Below, piece by piece: positions 31,769 through 42,049 of a stretch of 64,000 nt of DNA. Within the stretch, counting starts at the first letter, position 1, and every line of letters starts with the position of its first letter. Source of the stretch: Chondrus crispus (Eukaryota; Rhodophyta; Florideophyceae; Gigartinales; Gigartinaceae). Below the pieces are notes generated by a model that saw nothing but the letters and a program-made list of their open reading frames with translations, was not told the origin of the DNA and searched no databases. Location of the stretch: positions 5,987 through 69,986 of the forward strand of contig NW_005178559.1 of NCBI RefSeq assembly GCF_000350225.1, read 5' to 3'. The position numbers and the translations under genes are program-made.

Positions 31769-34339
31769 TTACCCTTTTTTCGAACTACCGGTGCTATCGG
31801 AGCTACCTTCCTGGCTATCAGCGGCCATGTCTTCTCCCGCTCCTCGGTCCCGTGGGTCGGGACGTCTCACCCACTGCCGCACCACGTTATCGGCGAAGTA
31901 TTCGGGTACTTCTAGACCTTGACCTGCGACGTCCGGACGTCGCAGGATATGGGGGACAGGGAGAACCGGTTCTCCTTCGTGACCCTCCTCGGGTAGGGGA
32001 TGCGGACCCTCTACCCAATCTTGCAAGTACATGATCGCCTTCTGTACCTGTTGAGGTAACCGAGAACGGTCCCGGTCACCTCCCCTTCCTTGACGGGGAT
32101 ACCTCGTGTCCGCCTGGCGGTAATCGGGTCGATCACGACGATCGAGTTCGTTACGGCGATACCCACCTCCACGTGGGGCGAAGCGTGCGCCCCCACCCGA
32201 ACGATTCGGGAAACCTTGACGCGGGGGACGGCCCTCGCCGACCGACTGCCGGAGGAGGTTACGCGCACCGGGGCGCGTCTCCATCTGGTATCGGTAGTTC
32301 CTGTACGCCGTGAACATACGTTGTTCCGGCGACAGGAACGGGCAGGCGTACATGGCGTGCCCGTACGTACGGCACAGCCAGCACACGTACGCGCTGCCAT
32401 CCGTTGAGGCGAAGGTCGCCGCGTGGCGCGCCTCCTCATCAGTGAGGAGGGGTACGCGAGGGGCTTCGGCTCCTGCATCTCTATTCGAGATGTCGAGCTC
32501 TGCGACCCGGGGGTCCGTACCCCTTGCCACTCTTGGAGTGTGCGCGAAGGCGGTCGCGTAACTGGATGTCGTTCCGGTCGACATCGGCGTGGGAGGTCGT
32601 CCTCCCACGGGCCCCGTTCCTTGCGTAATGAGGACAGGGTCAGCCTGCCACTCATCCTCCCCGACATGGAGGGTAGAAGCGGGCGAACTTGTTGCGGCGG
32701 ACTTCGTAGTCCTGCCAGCCTTCCCTGCCGGTTTCGGGTCCGGCAGAGGTAACCCGCGCCGGGCGCGGTACGTAGTCCCTTCCGCCGTGGCGATGCGGCG
32801 GATAGTCGGTAGATCGGTCTTCTGGCTGCTTGGCAGCCGCTGAACGGTCTCGGAAACTGCGGCACGGGTCGCAGGTGCGAGTCCCCGCACGAAGTAGTGC
32901 GCGAGGGACTGTTCGGAGAACACTGCCGTGCATCGGAACGCGGCAGTTTCTAACCGGTCCGCAAAGGTGCTCTCCGTTTCGTGGGGTTTCTGTCGCGCCG
33001 TAGCGACAGCGTCGTACGCTTCACCTAACACGTCGTCCGTGAGGTAGCGTTTCAAGAGTTGATTTACGAGCCCCGGCCAGCTCACGTCGTCGTGGAGCTG
33101 GCCGGCGCGGAGGCCACGCATCGTATAACTCGTATACAGGCGCTCCGCATCGCGCTCTAAGAAGTGCGCGAGAACTCGTACCGCAACACCTTCCGTCAGG
33201 TGTTGCGAGTTGAAGGTTATCCGGATATCCTTCAAGAACGGCAGCAGCCGGATCGGGTCCGTACCGTCGAAGCTACGCATCGTGGGACGGATCCCACGAC
33301 AGCGTTGTACGTATTTCGCGATCCGTCCCGCATCACCCGAGGTAACGATCCTCGAGGTGTTATCCAAGCGGTACATACGATAGTCAGCGACGGCGCTGAA
33401 CTCTTGGATCATCGTATGTACCGGCTCGAGTCCGGGTTCAGCGGGACCCAGCGTGCCGAACGGGGTAACGGGTAGCGTACGGACGTCTACCGGTCCGGGT
33501 CGCGCGGTGTGGTCCACCGGCGGGTAGCCACCCCAGCGGGGATCGACGGAGAACATGGGTTCTCCGGATCCGCGAGCGGCTACTCCACTGTCCGGGTCGT
33601 TACGATACGGCACCCGTCCCGTCTGCCACATGTTTCCGGGGACATGTGGCAGAGCTTGGGACTCGGACGCGACGTTGGCGTCCATCGGAGGTCGTCTTTC
33701 TCCTGCGTCTCGACTGGGATCGGCCACAGTTGGGCGCCATCCTTGCGGGGCGGCAGCGTCCGGAGGTACAGTACCACCGGGCCCTCTCGTGGGGGCACCG
33801 GGCAGCCTTGCGGCCATGGTACGTCCCAGGTCACGGGCACGCTGCCGCGTGGACTCCAGCTCAGCGGTGAGGTGCGCGAAGGCACCAAGTTGCTCCGCCG
33901 AGGGGGGTTGACGAGCGTCAGGACGTCTCGATGAGGTCGGCCTCGCGGGACGACCTTCCCCATACGTAGCGGGGTTCTCGGGACGCGAGTCTTCGACGAG
34001 CACCAGTCGCGATTGCAACTGGTCGACCAGTGCTCGGAGATTCTCCAGCGACTGGGTGACACGGTCGAACCTCCCCTCGCGGATGGATCGGAGCTCGTCC
34101 ATGCAGCGCGAATAGACGGCGTCCGTAACGTCGATGCGGAGGGAAGTACGGACTTCCTCGATGTAGTCTGCGATGCGGTCGAACATCGCCGCCGCTTGTC
34201 CTTCGGGGGACTCGGGCGACGGTTCGCGGTCTCGGAGACCAGCGTCGCCGTCGCCGAACGGCGGTGATGGGGCGTGCATAGCGGCTGCCCTCGGATCCGC
34301 CGGTTCGGAGCGGATCGAGGGGGCGTATTCTTGACTCAT
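31769..34339 (-). CDS. gag: Ty3 Gag with zinc knuckle
   Basis: The start is taken as MSQEYAPSIRSEP at 34339; the frame is open into the LTR to 34429. The N-terminal part has helical, acidic segments (IADYIEEVRTSL, QSLENLRALVDQLQ). The capsid-like core contains VADYRMYRLDN, FLKDIRITFNSQ, HFLERDAERLYTSY and FADRLETAAFRC. A CCHC knuckle (CWLCRTYGHAMYAC, about 32345-32385) and an arginine-rich tail follow. About 856 residues is long for a Ty3 Gag. The fossil Gag at 42.7-44.7 kb is clearly related, roughly half identical across the capsid-like core. Confidence 0.92.
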   Translation of the reverse strand: MSQEYAPSIRSEPADPRAAAMHAPSPPFGDGDAGLRDREPSPESPEGQAAAMFDRIADYIEEVRTSLRIDVTDAVYSRCMDELRSIREGRFDRVTQSLENLRALVDQLQSRLVLVEDSRPENPATYGEGRPARPTSSRRPDARQPPSAEQLGAFAHLTAELESTRQRARDLGRTMAARLPGAPTRGPGGTVPPDAAAPQGWRPTVADPSRDAGERRPPMDANVASESQALPHVPGNMWQTGRVPYRNDPDSGVAARGSGEPMFSVDPRWGGYPPVDHTARPGPVDVRTLPVTPFGTLGPAEPGLEPVHTMIQEFSAVADYRMYRLDNTSRIVTSGDAGRIAKYVQRCRGIRPTMRSFDGTDPIRLLPFLKDIRITFNSQHLTEGVAVRVLAHFLERDAERLYTSYTMRGLRAGQLHDDVSWPGLVNQLLKRYLTDDVLGEAYDAVATARQKPHETESTFADRLETAAFRCTAVFSEQSLAHYFVRGLAPATRAAVSETVQRLPSSQKTDLPTIRRIATAEGTTYRARRGLPLPDPKPAGKAGRTTKSAATSSPASTLHVGEDEWQADPVLITQGTGPVGGRPPTPMSTGTTSSYATAFAHTPRVARGTDPRVAELDISNRDAGAEAPRVPLLTDEEARHAATFASTDGSAYVCWLCRTYGHAMYACPFLSPEQRMFTAYRNYRYQMETRPGARNLLRQSVGEGRPPRQGFPNRSGGGARFAPRGGGYRRNELDRRDRPDYRQADTRYPRQGRGGDRDRSRLPQQVQKAIMYLQDWVEGPHPLPEEGHEGEPVLPVPHILRRPDVAGQGLEVPEYFADNVVRQWVRRPDPRDRGAGEDMAADSQEGSSDSTGSSKKG

Positions 34340-34396
34340 CTCGACGCGTACGGACGCGGAGGAAAAAGAAAGTCTTCTCGGAAAGATCTTGGGATC

Positions 34397-34415
34397 TTCT
34401 AGGTCGGGAGACCAC
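34397..34415 (-). other. tRNA primer-binding site of the Ty3 element
   Basis: Immediately inside the 5' LTR the minus strand reads G then TGGTCTCCCGACCTAG. TGG matches the universal CCA end of a tRNA. The same 16 bases follow the LTR of the fossil at 42646. I cannot name the tRNA. Confidence 0.65.
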
Positions 34416-35034
34416 TGTAGCATAAACACCCCTAAACGGATAGGGGTGTATGCTTAGTCCTGGAAGACCCGTACGTACGAGAAGACGGGGGAAGTCGGAC
34501 CAGCTAGCGAAACCGGAGCACGGGCCCGGGTAGCGTGGTAGAGCGGGATCGGGGGGAGGACGCGCACACGCGCGGGCCGATCTACGCCTCGACGCCCCGG
34601 AGCAGCGCTGGGTTACGTTCCAGCGCTGACGGGCGGAGGTGGATCTAGGCTCGCTCGCGTGCTCGCGCGTCCTCTACCCGCGCTCGGTCTCGCCTTAAGG
34701 TAGCTAACGGAAGCTTCCTTAGGATAAGCTGGAAGTCAGACCTAGGCGGTCGGTCGTGGACAAGTCCGTGCTTGTCCCCTTCGCCGCCGCCGGTCCGCTC
34801 CGTCATTTAATGTACAATTAGTCTATCGTAACTTAGTACAGTACGTACTGTACTATGGGGCACTACTGTAGTCGGCACTGTCAGCCGACGGGGCTGACTG
34901 TATACGTGTCGTACACGTATAGTACACGTGGGGGCGCGTGCCCCCGTACACGTGTGGTACCGGCTGTCTGTAAGGTTCGTGCCTTACAGAGCCGGATCCA
35001 ATTTCTAATCTAATTCTTTCGTAGTTATACTACA
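34416..35034 (-). repeat. Ty3 5' LTR
   Basis: 619 bp, two differences from the 3' LTR. In transcription order it starts TGTAGTATAAC and ends GTTTATGCTACA. Followed on the right by TACAG. Confidence 0.95.
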
Positions 35035-35235
35035 TACAGAACCCCCCATCTCCCAGATTTAGAGAGTACATGTTGGACGATAACTTCTAAACTATTTTGG
35101 TTTGTCCACTTCTGTTTTCTGCATATCACTACTACTTTTCTAAGCTTTACAACCATATAAAAATATCTGGAATCCGAAGGGGTGCCCCTGGTACTGTTTG
35201 GTATCCCAAATTCTGGTTACCTCGAAACCAGTGTT
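35035..35235. repeat. right terminal inverted repeat, outer part
   Basis: Reverse complement of 12900 to about 13100, ending CCAGTGTT. Followed by TACG at 35236-35239, the partner of 12896-12899. Confidence 0.85.
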
Positions 35236-35239
35236 TACG

Positions 35240-36299
35240 TCGGCAGACTGTAAAAGTACGACGTACTGGTCAAAATTCGGGCCCGGAATGGGACCAGCAC
35301 TTGAAGGGGTTGTGTACGAACACACAAAACAGGGGGAATCCGAGCCTAGAGCCTAGTGTCAGAAACGGGCGGAGCGCCGAGTAGCGGGAACTCTTGGACG
35401 GAATGAGATGGGCAAATGTCAGTAGTGTCGCAAAGGCTGGAGGCTTGTCATAGCCCGCAACTTGACAATCGTCACAATATAGGGGGAGAGAAATAGGTCG
35501 TGCGACAGTTTTACGCCTGGGGTAGAGGATAGTACTAGCCCGCGTAGTCGCAACGACAGAGTAACAAGGAAAACTATGGAAACGTCGAGTGACAAGGTAA
35601 CATCTAGGCTAGAGGCTAGTCTTACCCCGCGTAGTCGCGACTACGGAGGAAAGGAGAAGGTAAAGGTAAAGTCAATAGAAGCCAGGGGAACGTCGCAAGA
35701 TAGATGCCGACAATGTTGCCAAATTCGGAGGCTTGTCTTGACCCGCGGTGTCGCACCTTCCAAGGACATCCGTTCCCAAAAGATCCTTGACTGTTTACTG
35801 TCATTGCTTGGTGCCGTCGCTTAAATGAGCGAGGTCGCGGGGTCTTTGAAATTGACCATTCTACTGTATTACTGTACTTTACTATGCAATGCACTGCTGT
35901 TAATATCTCTACGTACTGAGATGGTATAGCGCAGTGTAACGGGGTGGGTACTCAACCGATGGCAATTGTGGGAGGTCAAACTACCTGTGTATCTTCCTTC
36001 GATCCCTTCTTTACTCCTCTACCTCCCGGATCCACCCTCTTCCCTTTGAGTCCTCCTTCCCTTCACTCCCCAGGGCTGGTGTCTCATCCGTTCCCTCTCT
36101 CTTTTTCTCTGTCTCTGTTCCATTCGTATGTGTGCATTCTCCCTGTCGTCTGCCTTCGACTTCTCTTGTTGAGCTTCAATGCACATCTGCATCTGCACCA
36201 CATTGGATCAAAACCAAATCACACGACCTTTGGATCGACACATTGTCACAACTGTACTGTGCCATTACTACTGTACCTTGTCATATAAAACCTCTGAGC
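35240..36299. other. intergenic sequence, nothing recognised
   Basis: No coding sequence is supported. Two related blocks with GCTAGAGGCTAG-like motifs lie near 35530-35640, and a pyrimidine-rich tract lies at 36000-36130. This is probably pre-insertion host sequence. Confidence 0.35.
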
Positions 36300-36448
36300 T
36301 GTAATGTATACAGTACGTCGTCGGCCTGTAATGTCCACGTGTAGTTCGTCCGTCTGTAATGCCCACGTGTTGTCCGTCCGCCTGTAAGGCACGGGTGTGG
36401 GCGTGCGTCTGTAATGAGACCGCGGCGTCCGGTACTGTATACATTACA
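36300..36448. mobile_element. small fold-back element with 17-bp perfect inverted ends
   Basis: TGTAATGTATACAGTAC (36300-36316) is repeated inverted at 36432-36448. Between them, three to four imperfect copies of a CTGTAATGCCCACGTG-like unit are arrayed directly. No coding capacity. The superfamily is unclear. Confidence 0.6.
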
Positions 36449-36559
36449 AATCTAGGCTGTGATACCACACGGCTCCCGGCCGGAACCGAAGCCGTCCTGG
36501 CGCCGCACTTGATTCCGACATCGATCTCCTTCCTCTTTTCTCGGTCTGCGTGACGTTGG

Positions 36560-38245
36560 ATGCGCTTGCGCCTGGACCTGATGGCCGAATTCATGCGCAA
36601 GGGCTCTGCCGCCGAGGTGCCCAATTTTGTGTGGCTGCGGGGCCATCCTGTGCCGCGCAGATTCTTCGGGCAGCGGGAGTTCCGTTGGCGGTGTGACAGC
36701 GCACCCGAAATCTGGAGATCGGCGACCCGCCTGCCAAGAAATTGGGCACCGCAGACCATGGTCAATCAGCGTTTCGACCACAGCTTCTAAGACGACGCAC
36801 TGCCGCCTGACTGGCAGTTTGACGAGGCGTTTGCCCGGTACGGACGTGAAGTGGCATATTGCCGTGCGTTGGCAGCCGCCCGAGCGACGGTGGGCTTCTT
36901 TGACGATGTGGAGTAGTTCGACTGTCGTTGCTTGTTTGCGACGGCGTCTTTGATTCATCCAACGCATTGGCCCTTTCATGACAAGCCCAAAGTCGATCAT
37001 GTCGGCAGTCGTCACAGCCACATGCCTGAGTCATGGCGTCGGTGAGAACGTTCATCCCGACACAGGTTTGGTGTGTTTTCTGCTGTGCAGCATCTAGAAC
37101 GTTTTGATCTGCGACCGGAGGTTGTGAGGCAGCGATGGCTACAAGTCCCAAGAGGTTGGGAGGAGTTGGAGGTTCTTCTATGGATGCTGGTGGGCACACC
37201 ACCGGTCGTGACGTATTTGGGAATTGATTTGGCCGTTGCAAGCCTTGCCGATTGCCTTGGCAAATTTTTCTACACAGAGTTTGCCTGACTCGCGGCAACG
37301 GAGGCCATCCATGTAGCGCGACAAGGCCGCTTGCCGCGGGTCTTCCCTTCTTTAATTGCGGCAATTCGCAGAGTTGGCGTTGATGCCATTTCTTCGGTCA
37401 CAATGGCCACATGGTCGAGTTAGAAGCACTACTTCACGAAATGGAAGTCATTCGATGGGATCGCGTCTAGCGGTGCAACGGAAAGGTTCCGAAGTATAAC
37501 CATTACAGTACCCCAGTGTATGACTGAGGTGATTATGTCGAGCTCGACGAGCAGCGATGGGCAACACAAATCCCGGATGCGATGTACATCGAGGAAGAAT
37601 ATGACAGTCGCCCATGCGGACCAATGACATCTACAGGCGTGCTGCATACTAGATTTCTTAACCACACCGTGCCAAATCCGATCCTGGAACCCTGGGAGCG
37701 TGTTCGTGAGGACTCAGGCTTTGACGGCAGGCGAGAGAGAAAGAATCGCCGGGGTGTGGGACACCATAACCGAGCAGCAATAGTGCCTGTAGAACCGTCC
37801 TCAACGACTCCTCTGGGTGGCCAAACTGGCACTGTCGAGAGTGGCATTTCACAAATTCGATCACTGCTCGTCGAGCGAGACTTGCCGCCGAAGATGGCAT
37901 CTGTCGGTTTCATACTGCCGTCCTCTGCCAGTGGTGTGGTTGACATAATTGAAACCCTATTACGCAGTAGCCCTTCGCGAAGCCTTGTGACAGCTTGTCC
38001 ATCATACTCCGTGAGCAGGGAGGAGATCAACGATCTAGAAGCGCCTGCTAATATCTGGATTGATATATGGCAAGGCCTCCTCCTCTCTAGAGCCCCTCAC
38101 GACGTACGTCCCTGTTGAACCGGCGCACGCCTTACCTGAGCCGATTACCGATCTCACGACTAAACAAATTCTAGACAGCCCCTTTCTTGTGCGTCTCCTA
38201 TTGTCTCGACAGTTCCAGCCGACCGTTGTCATAGACATTTTGTAA
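36560..38245 (+). pseudogene. decayed coding sequence, unidentified
   Basis: Several protein-like stretches on the plus strand follow one another: DALPPDWQFDEAFARYG, FDLRPEVVRQRWLQV with EELEVLLWMLVGTPP, VPKYNHYSTPVYD, DEQRWATQIPDAMYIEEE, and ALPEPITDLTTKQILDS. Composition and order suggest one decayed gene with multiple breaks. I do not recognise a family. It lies on the strand opposite to the adjacent Ty3 pol fossil and just downstream of its chromodomain, which is where the young Ty3 carries its antisense ORF. A weak PxDW...R...DD similarity to that ORF exists, too little to claim homology. Confidence 0.4.
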
Positions 38246-38249
38246 AGGC

Positions 38250-41200
38250 TTTGAGCTACCAGGAAATCTTTTCTTGACTAATTGTCGTGGCCAGAAGATG
38301 GCGAAGGTGTTCTGGATCCTGACGGCCCAGTAGACGAAAATGGCGGGCCACGGAGTTGAAAGCCAAGCTACGCCCTGGTTGCCAAGTATCACCGGACTCA
38401 TCATAATCGGTCCATCGGACTCTAAATCGATCGTTTCGATCATTATACGCCACGATTGCGTCAAATAAGTGCTCCTTTCTTCTGCTGTCCACGGCATATT
38501 CCGTCTCAGGGACTTCTGATCTTCGGAGGCCAGAGAATGGTATCTGACGCTCTTGGGAAATGTCTTCTGACGTCGTTCTACCACTCTGTTCATCATAGGA
38601 ATTATTCCTAGTCCCTTAATGCGCTGGTTGCCTGCAGCCTGCAGCAGGCTGGTTTGGGGGTCCGTCTTCAGACTCCATGTCGTGGTCGACTCTGCTTATA
38701 ATTCTTGCTAGGCCTGGGACGCTCTTCTTTGAAACCCGATCCCTGGTTATTGTCTCGGTAAGGACATCACGAATAATAGTGCCTGTGTGTGATGTCGCAC
38801 CAATAACCTCAAATGGTCCATCTGCTTTTGGCTGTGGCTTGTTCCTGGCAATCCTTCCAATTTCAGTACGTCGGGGTACTTCTGTTTTCACGAGCACTTT
38901 GTCCTCAACATCCGCTGGGCATGCCCTTTTCTCTGTCATGCTTGTCGAAATTTTCCTTGCATCGCAGGAGAGCTGCTCTTAGCTGTTCGGTGGCTCCGTC
39001 CATGAGACTTTTAAGAAGATCCATCAGCCCCATACGTTCGCCTTGAGTTTCTGGCATTGTAACGTTCTCGAGGATGTTTTCCAGGGCCACGGGCCCTGCA
39101 GGTCGTGACAACGCAAGTTGAAATGGTGTACATCCCGTGCTGCGATGTACTTGCGTGTTGTACGCCTACGTCAGGGGACCACAGGATTCATCCCATTTCT
39201 TTTGATGTTCCACGACGTAGTGGCGTATGCCAGATGAAATGGTTCAGTTGAATCGTTCTACTTGACCATTGGTCTGAGGGTCATACGCTGTGGTAAATAA
39301 ATTGCGAATCCCCATGATTTGACAGATTTTTCGGAAGAACTTCGACGCCAATTAACCACCGTTATAGAATAGAAGATAGGCAGGTGGTCCATGCGAATAA
39401 ATCCTATTCTCAACGAAGGCTCTTGCCACTGTCATTGACATGATGCTTTTTAGAGGTATCGCTCTTGTCATCTTCGAGTAACGATCGGATGTGACCAAAA
39501 GGTATTGGTTCCCTTTTGTCGATCGGGGTAGCGGTCCCAAAATGTCGATGGCGACGAACTCTAGCGGTCTTCTCCCGGGGAAGAGTTTCAAAATCGTTGA
39601 TTCCTTACGCAATTGTACTATTTGGCGGGCGCATGAGTCACATTGTCTCACGTAGACGTGACATTCCAATGCCATGAAGCTCAGTAGAACGTGCGTCGCA
39701 TTGTGCAGATTATCTTTGTACCCCTAGGATGACCTGATGTTTTTGTATAGTGACATAGGTAAAGAATCTTCTGCCTTAACATCTTCGGTATGAAATTTCT
39801 CTGCAGTCGTCGAGAGGGGCTATGCGGACCAGGAGGCCCCGGTCGTCGACGTCGAAACGACTGGTCTCCTCATTGTCGACTTCTTCTTTCAACATTTGAC
39901 AGTATCTATCGTTAGCTTGGGAGGTCACCAGCTCTTCGATTCGGACTGGAGATAGATACTTGTTCTCAGCATTCACGACTCAGATCCCCTCGCTGTTAAA
40001 GTCTGACGTGCTTGCATTGCGCCTGCGCTCGATCTCGACATCTTCGTCATCTTGATCTCCATCCATCCAATCGCTGTTCTTTTGAAACCAGAAACACGGA
40101 ATATCTGATTGAGGTTCGACATCACACTCGCCAAATGTCGGCAGCCTTGATACAGCGTCTGCGACGCAGTTCACTGCCGCTTTGCAGTACTTGATTGTGA
40201 AATCGAACTCCAACAGCCGGAGTCTCCATCGAACAAGCCTGCCACTGGCGTCCGTTACACTCATCATCTACTTTAAGGATTGTCGGTCTGGGTAGAGCTC
40301 GAAGTGCTTCCGCTCGAGGTATGGTCTCAAAATTCGCACTGCCCAAATTATGGCAAGGCATTCTTTTTCCCCGACGCTGTAATTCTTTTCCACTGGATTC
40401 AAGGAATCACTCCAAAATCCCACTGGATGGCGCCTTATGTCTGGATATGTCTGTAACAGGGCGCAGCCCCGCTTGTCTCTTTCCTCTCTCTATCTGCTTC
40501 CGCGACGGGGATCTGCCAATAACCACTGGCTTGCAATCGAGGCTTGTCAAGCATTTAGCATCCCCAAGCGAATCCAGGCAGTCTTCCATTCTTGGCAATG
40601 GATATGATCTTTCAAAATGGTGGCATTGAGCATTCTGTAGTGAACGCAGAATCTAAGCGATGCATCTGATTTGGGCAGAAGCACCACTGGGCTAGCCCAC
40701 TCACTTTGAGCGGGCTCGGTGACATCTTTGTCCAGCATATCCTGTACGGATTGTTTCAAGACTTTCCTGGCCCCAGGCCCTGCTCGATATGGATGGCAGC
40801 AAACCGGTTTGGTTTCCGGGACTAACGGTATTCTTTGTTATGTTATGTCCACGGAGCCCGGTTGACCTTGCCACATTTTGGCAAATGGACGGAGGAGCTT
40901 TCGCACCTTGCGTCGATTGTCGTCCGACAGATGATCGAGCTCTGAGTCATCACTATCTGTCCAAATCGACCCTTTGTCTTCGTGAATATAGTTTTCCGGC
41001 GGTACAAGCGACAGGAGGCCAGGCCCTGCCCCCTCTTCATCTCGTGATATGTCTCTGGTTGGCAGACCAAAGTCGACCGACAGACTTTAATTGCGTGCAG
41101 TCACAGCAATTCCAATCCGCTCTCTTTTTTGAAGCTTGGTCGCTGACCTTGAGAAGTTTGCAACGCGGACTAAAGATGGGACATGAGCACGTATGTCAGC

Positions 41201-41950
41201 GCATCCGTTGGACAGGCTGACTTACTTTCTTAGCCACACTTGCAGTCTTTTCTCAAGGACTGCAGTGCCGGAGGCTGCGCAGCTGACTTCAACAGGCATT
41301 TCCGAGCCTGCCAGAATATCGACGGCCTTCGTAACTATAAGAAATAGGTCCCAGTTTCGTTTAGTTCTCACTTCGGGGCATTCCCCTGTCGGACGGTTGA
41401 TGGGGGTCATCGCAAGTCTCCTTTGAATAAGTACTTCATCTCCGGAGCTTAGCTCGACGGTTCGTCTTCGGATGTTAACGGCGGAAACGTGATCGTCCAG
41501 AAACGCACATCCCAATATGCCTTCCACGCCTAATCGTCTCACGACGATGAAGGGCTGTCTCGTGTGATAGCCACCTAGCGCGACGGCAAGATGGATTATT
41601 CCAAGAGTTTCAAGGTGGTGATTAGAAGCGCTTGATAATGAGACCAGCTCTTTTGAATTGTCAATTTAACTTTTGGCTTCCCGTGACAGCATGTCCAATC
41701 GGATCAAGTTTAGACCTGCCCCTGTGTCCAGGACAGTAAGTGCACTTCCCAATGAATTCTTGGAGAGCCCCATGCGCGCAACGACCTTGCAATTATACGC
41801 AGACAAGGCGCATATGGGAGTCTTCTGATATTGGTTAAGTCGAATCCAGCGAAGTAGACCATATCGTCGTTCAAGAATTTCTTCGATTGCACCCAGGCTT
41901 CTTGATTGTCATCCAACACACTGCATGATTCCGTTTTGGTTGTGTTGTTC
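38250..41950 (-). mobile_element. Ty3 chromovirus fossil, pol region
   Basis: On the minus strand, in order: protease (DTGAGLNLIRLDML, about 41720), GILGCAFLDDHVSAV (about 41500), reverse transcriptase segments (EWASPVVLLP, FCVHYRMLN, about 40680), RNase H (DASGRLVRWRLRLLEFD, about 40230), integrase finger and core (CDSCARQIVQ, VAIDILGPLP, about 39400-39650), and a chromodomain (AIVAYNDRND, FRVRWTDYDES, about 38420-38470). It is old and broken with many breaks. No LTR pair is visible. Gag is absent from this end; a gag fossil starts 0.7 kb to the right in the opposite orientation. Confidence 0.88.
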
Positions 41951-42049
41951 CACGGTGGGGCCTCAGACTTGGGATAGACGCCCGAAGCAAGGCTTTTCTG
42001 TTGGGCAAGGCAATTCGCGTTCGTGTACGTACTGTTCTCGAATCATACC

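Larger units (their letters stand above)
21936..35034 (-). mobile_element. Ty3 chromovirus, young and nearly whole, with an antisense ORF
   Basis: The 13.1-kb element has two 619-bp LTRs (21936-22554 and 34416-35034) that differ at two positions, and a TACAG duplication at 21931-21935 and 35035-35039. It is transcribed leftward. The order is right LTR, primer site, gag, pol (protease, RT, RNase H, integrase, chromodomain-like end), a 2-kb non-coding block, a long ORF on the opposite strand, polypurine tract, left LTR. The low LTR divergence implies recent insertion. It looks almost whole, with about one break. The insertion split the right arm of the larger transposon. Confidence 0.95.
12900..35235. 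mobile_element. large TIR transposon with ParB-methyltransferase and DUF7869 genes, split by a Ty3 insertion
   Basis: Inverted arms of about 410 bp (12900-13310; and 35235-35035 continued at 21935-21722) are roughly 96 percent identical by eye and start AACACTGGTTT. They are bordered by TACG on both sides. The right arm is interrupted by a complete Ty3 element with its own TACAG duplication, and the left arm supplies the uninterrupted version. Subtracting the Ty3 leaves about 9.2 kb. Inside are a ParB-like/DNA-methyltransferase fusion on minus, a DUF7869-like protein on plus, and fragments of a nucleoporin and a P-type ATPase. Both main genes carry a few disruptions. I do not recognise this combination as a named transposon superfamily. 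The alternative is a chance pair of inverted dispersed repeats, which the matched TACG argues against. Confidence 0.7.

Noticed and set aside
36452-37364. Minus-strand ORFs of 189 and 200 codons
   Set aside because: The plus-strand frames have more protein-like composition; neither minus ORF resembles a family.
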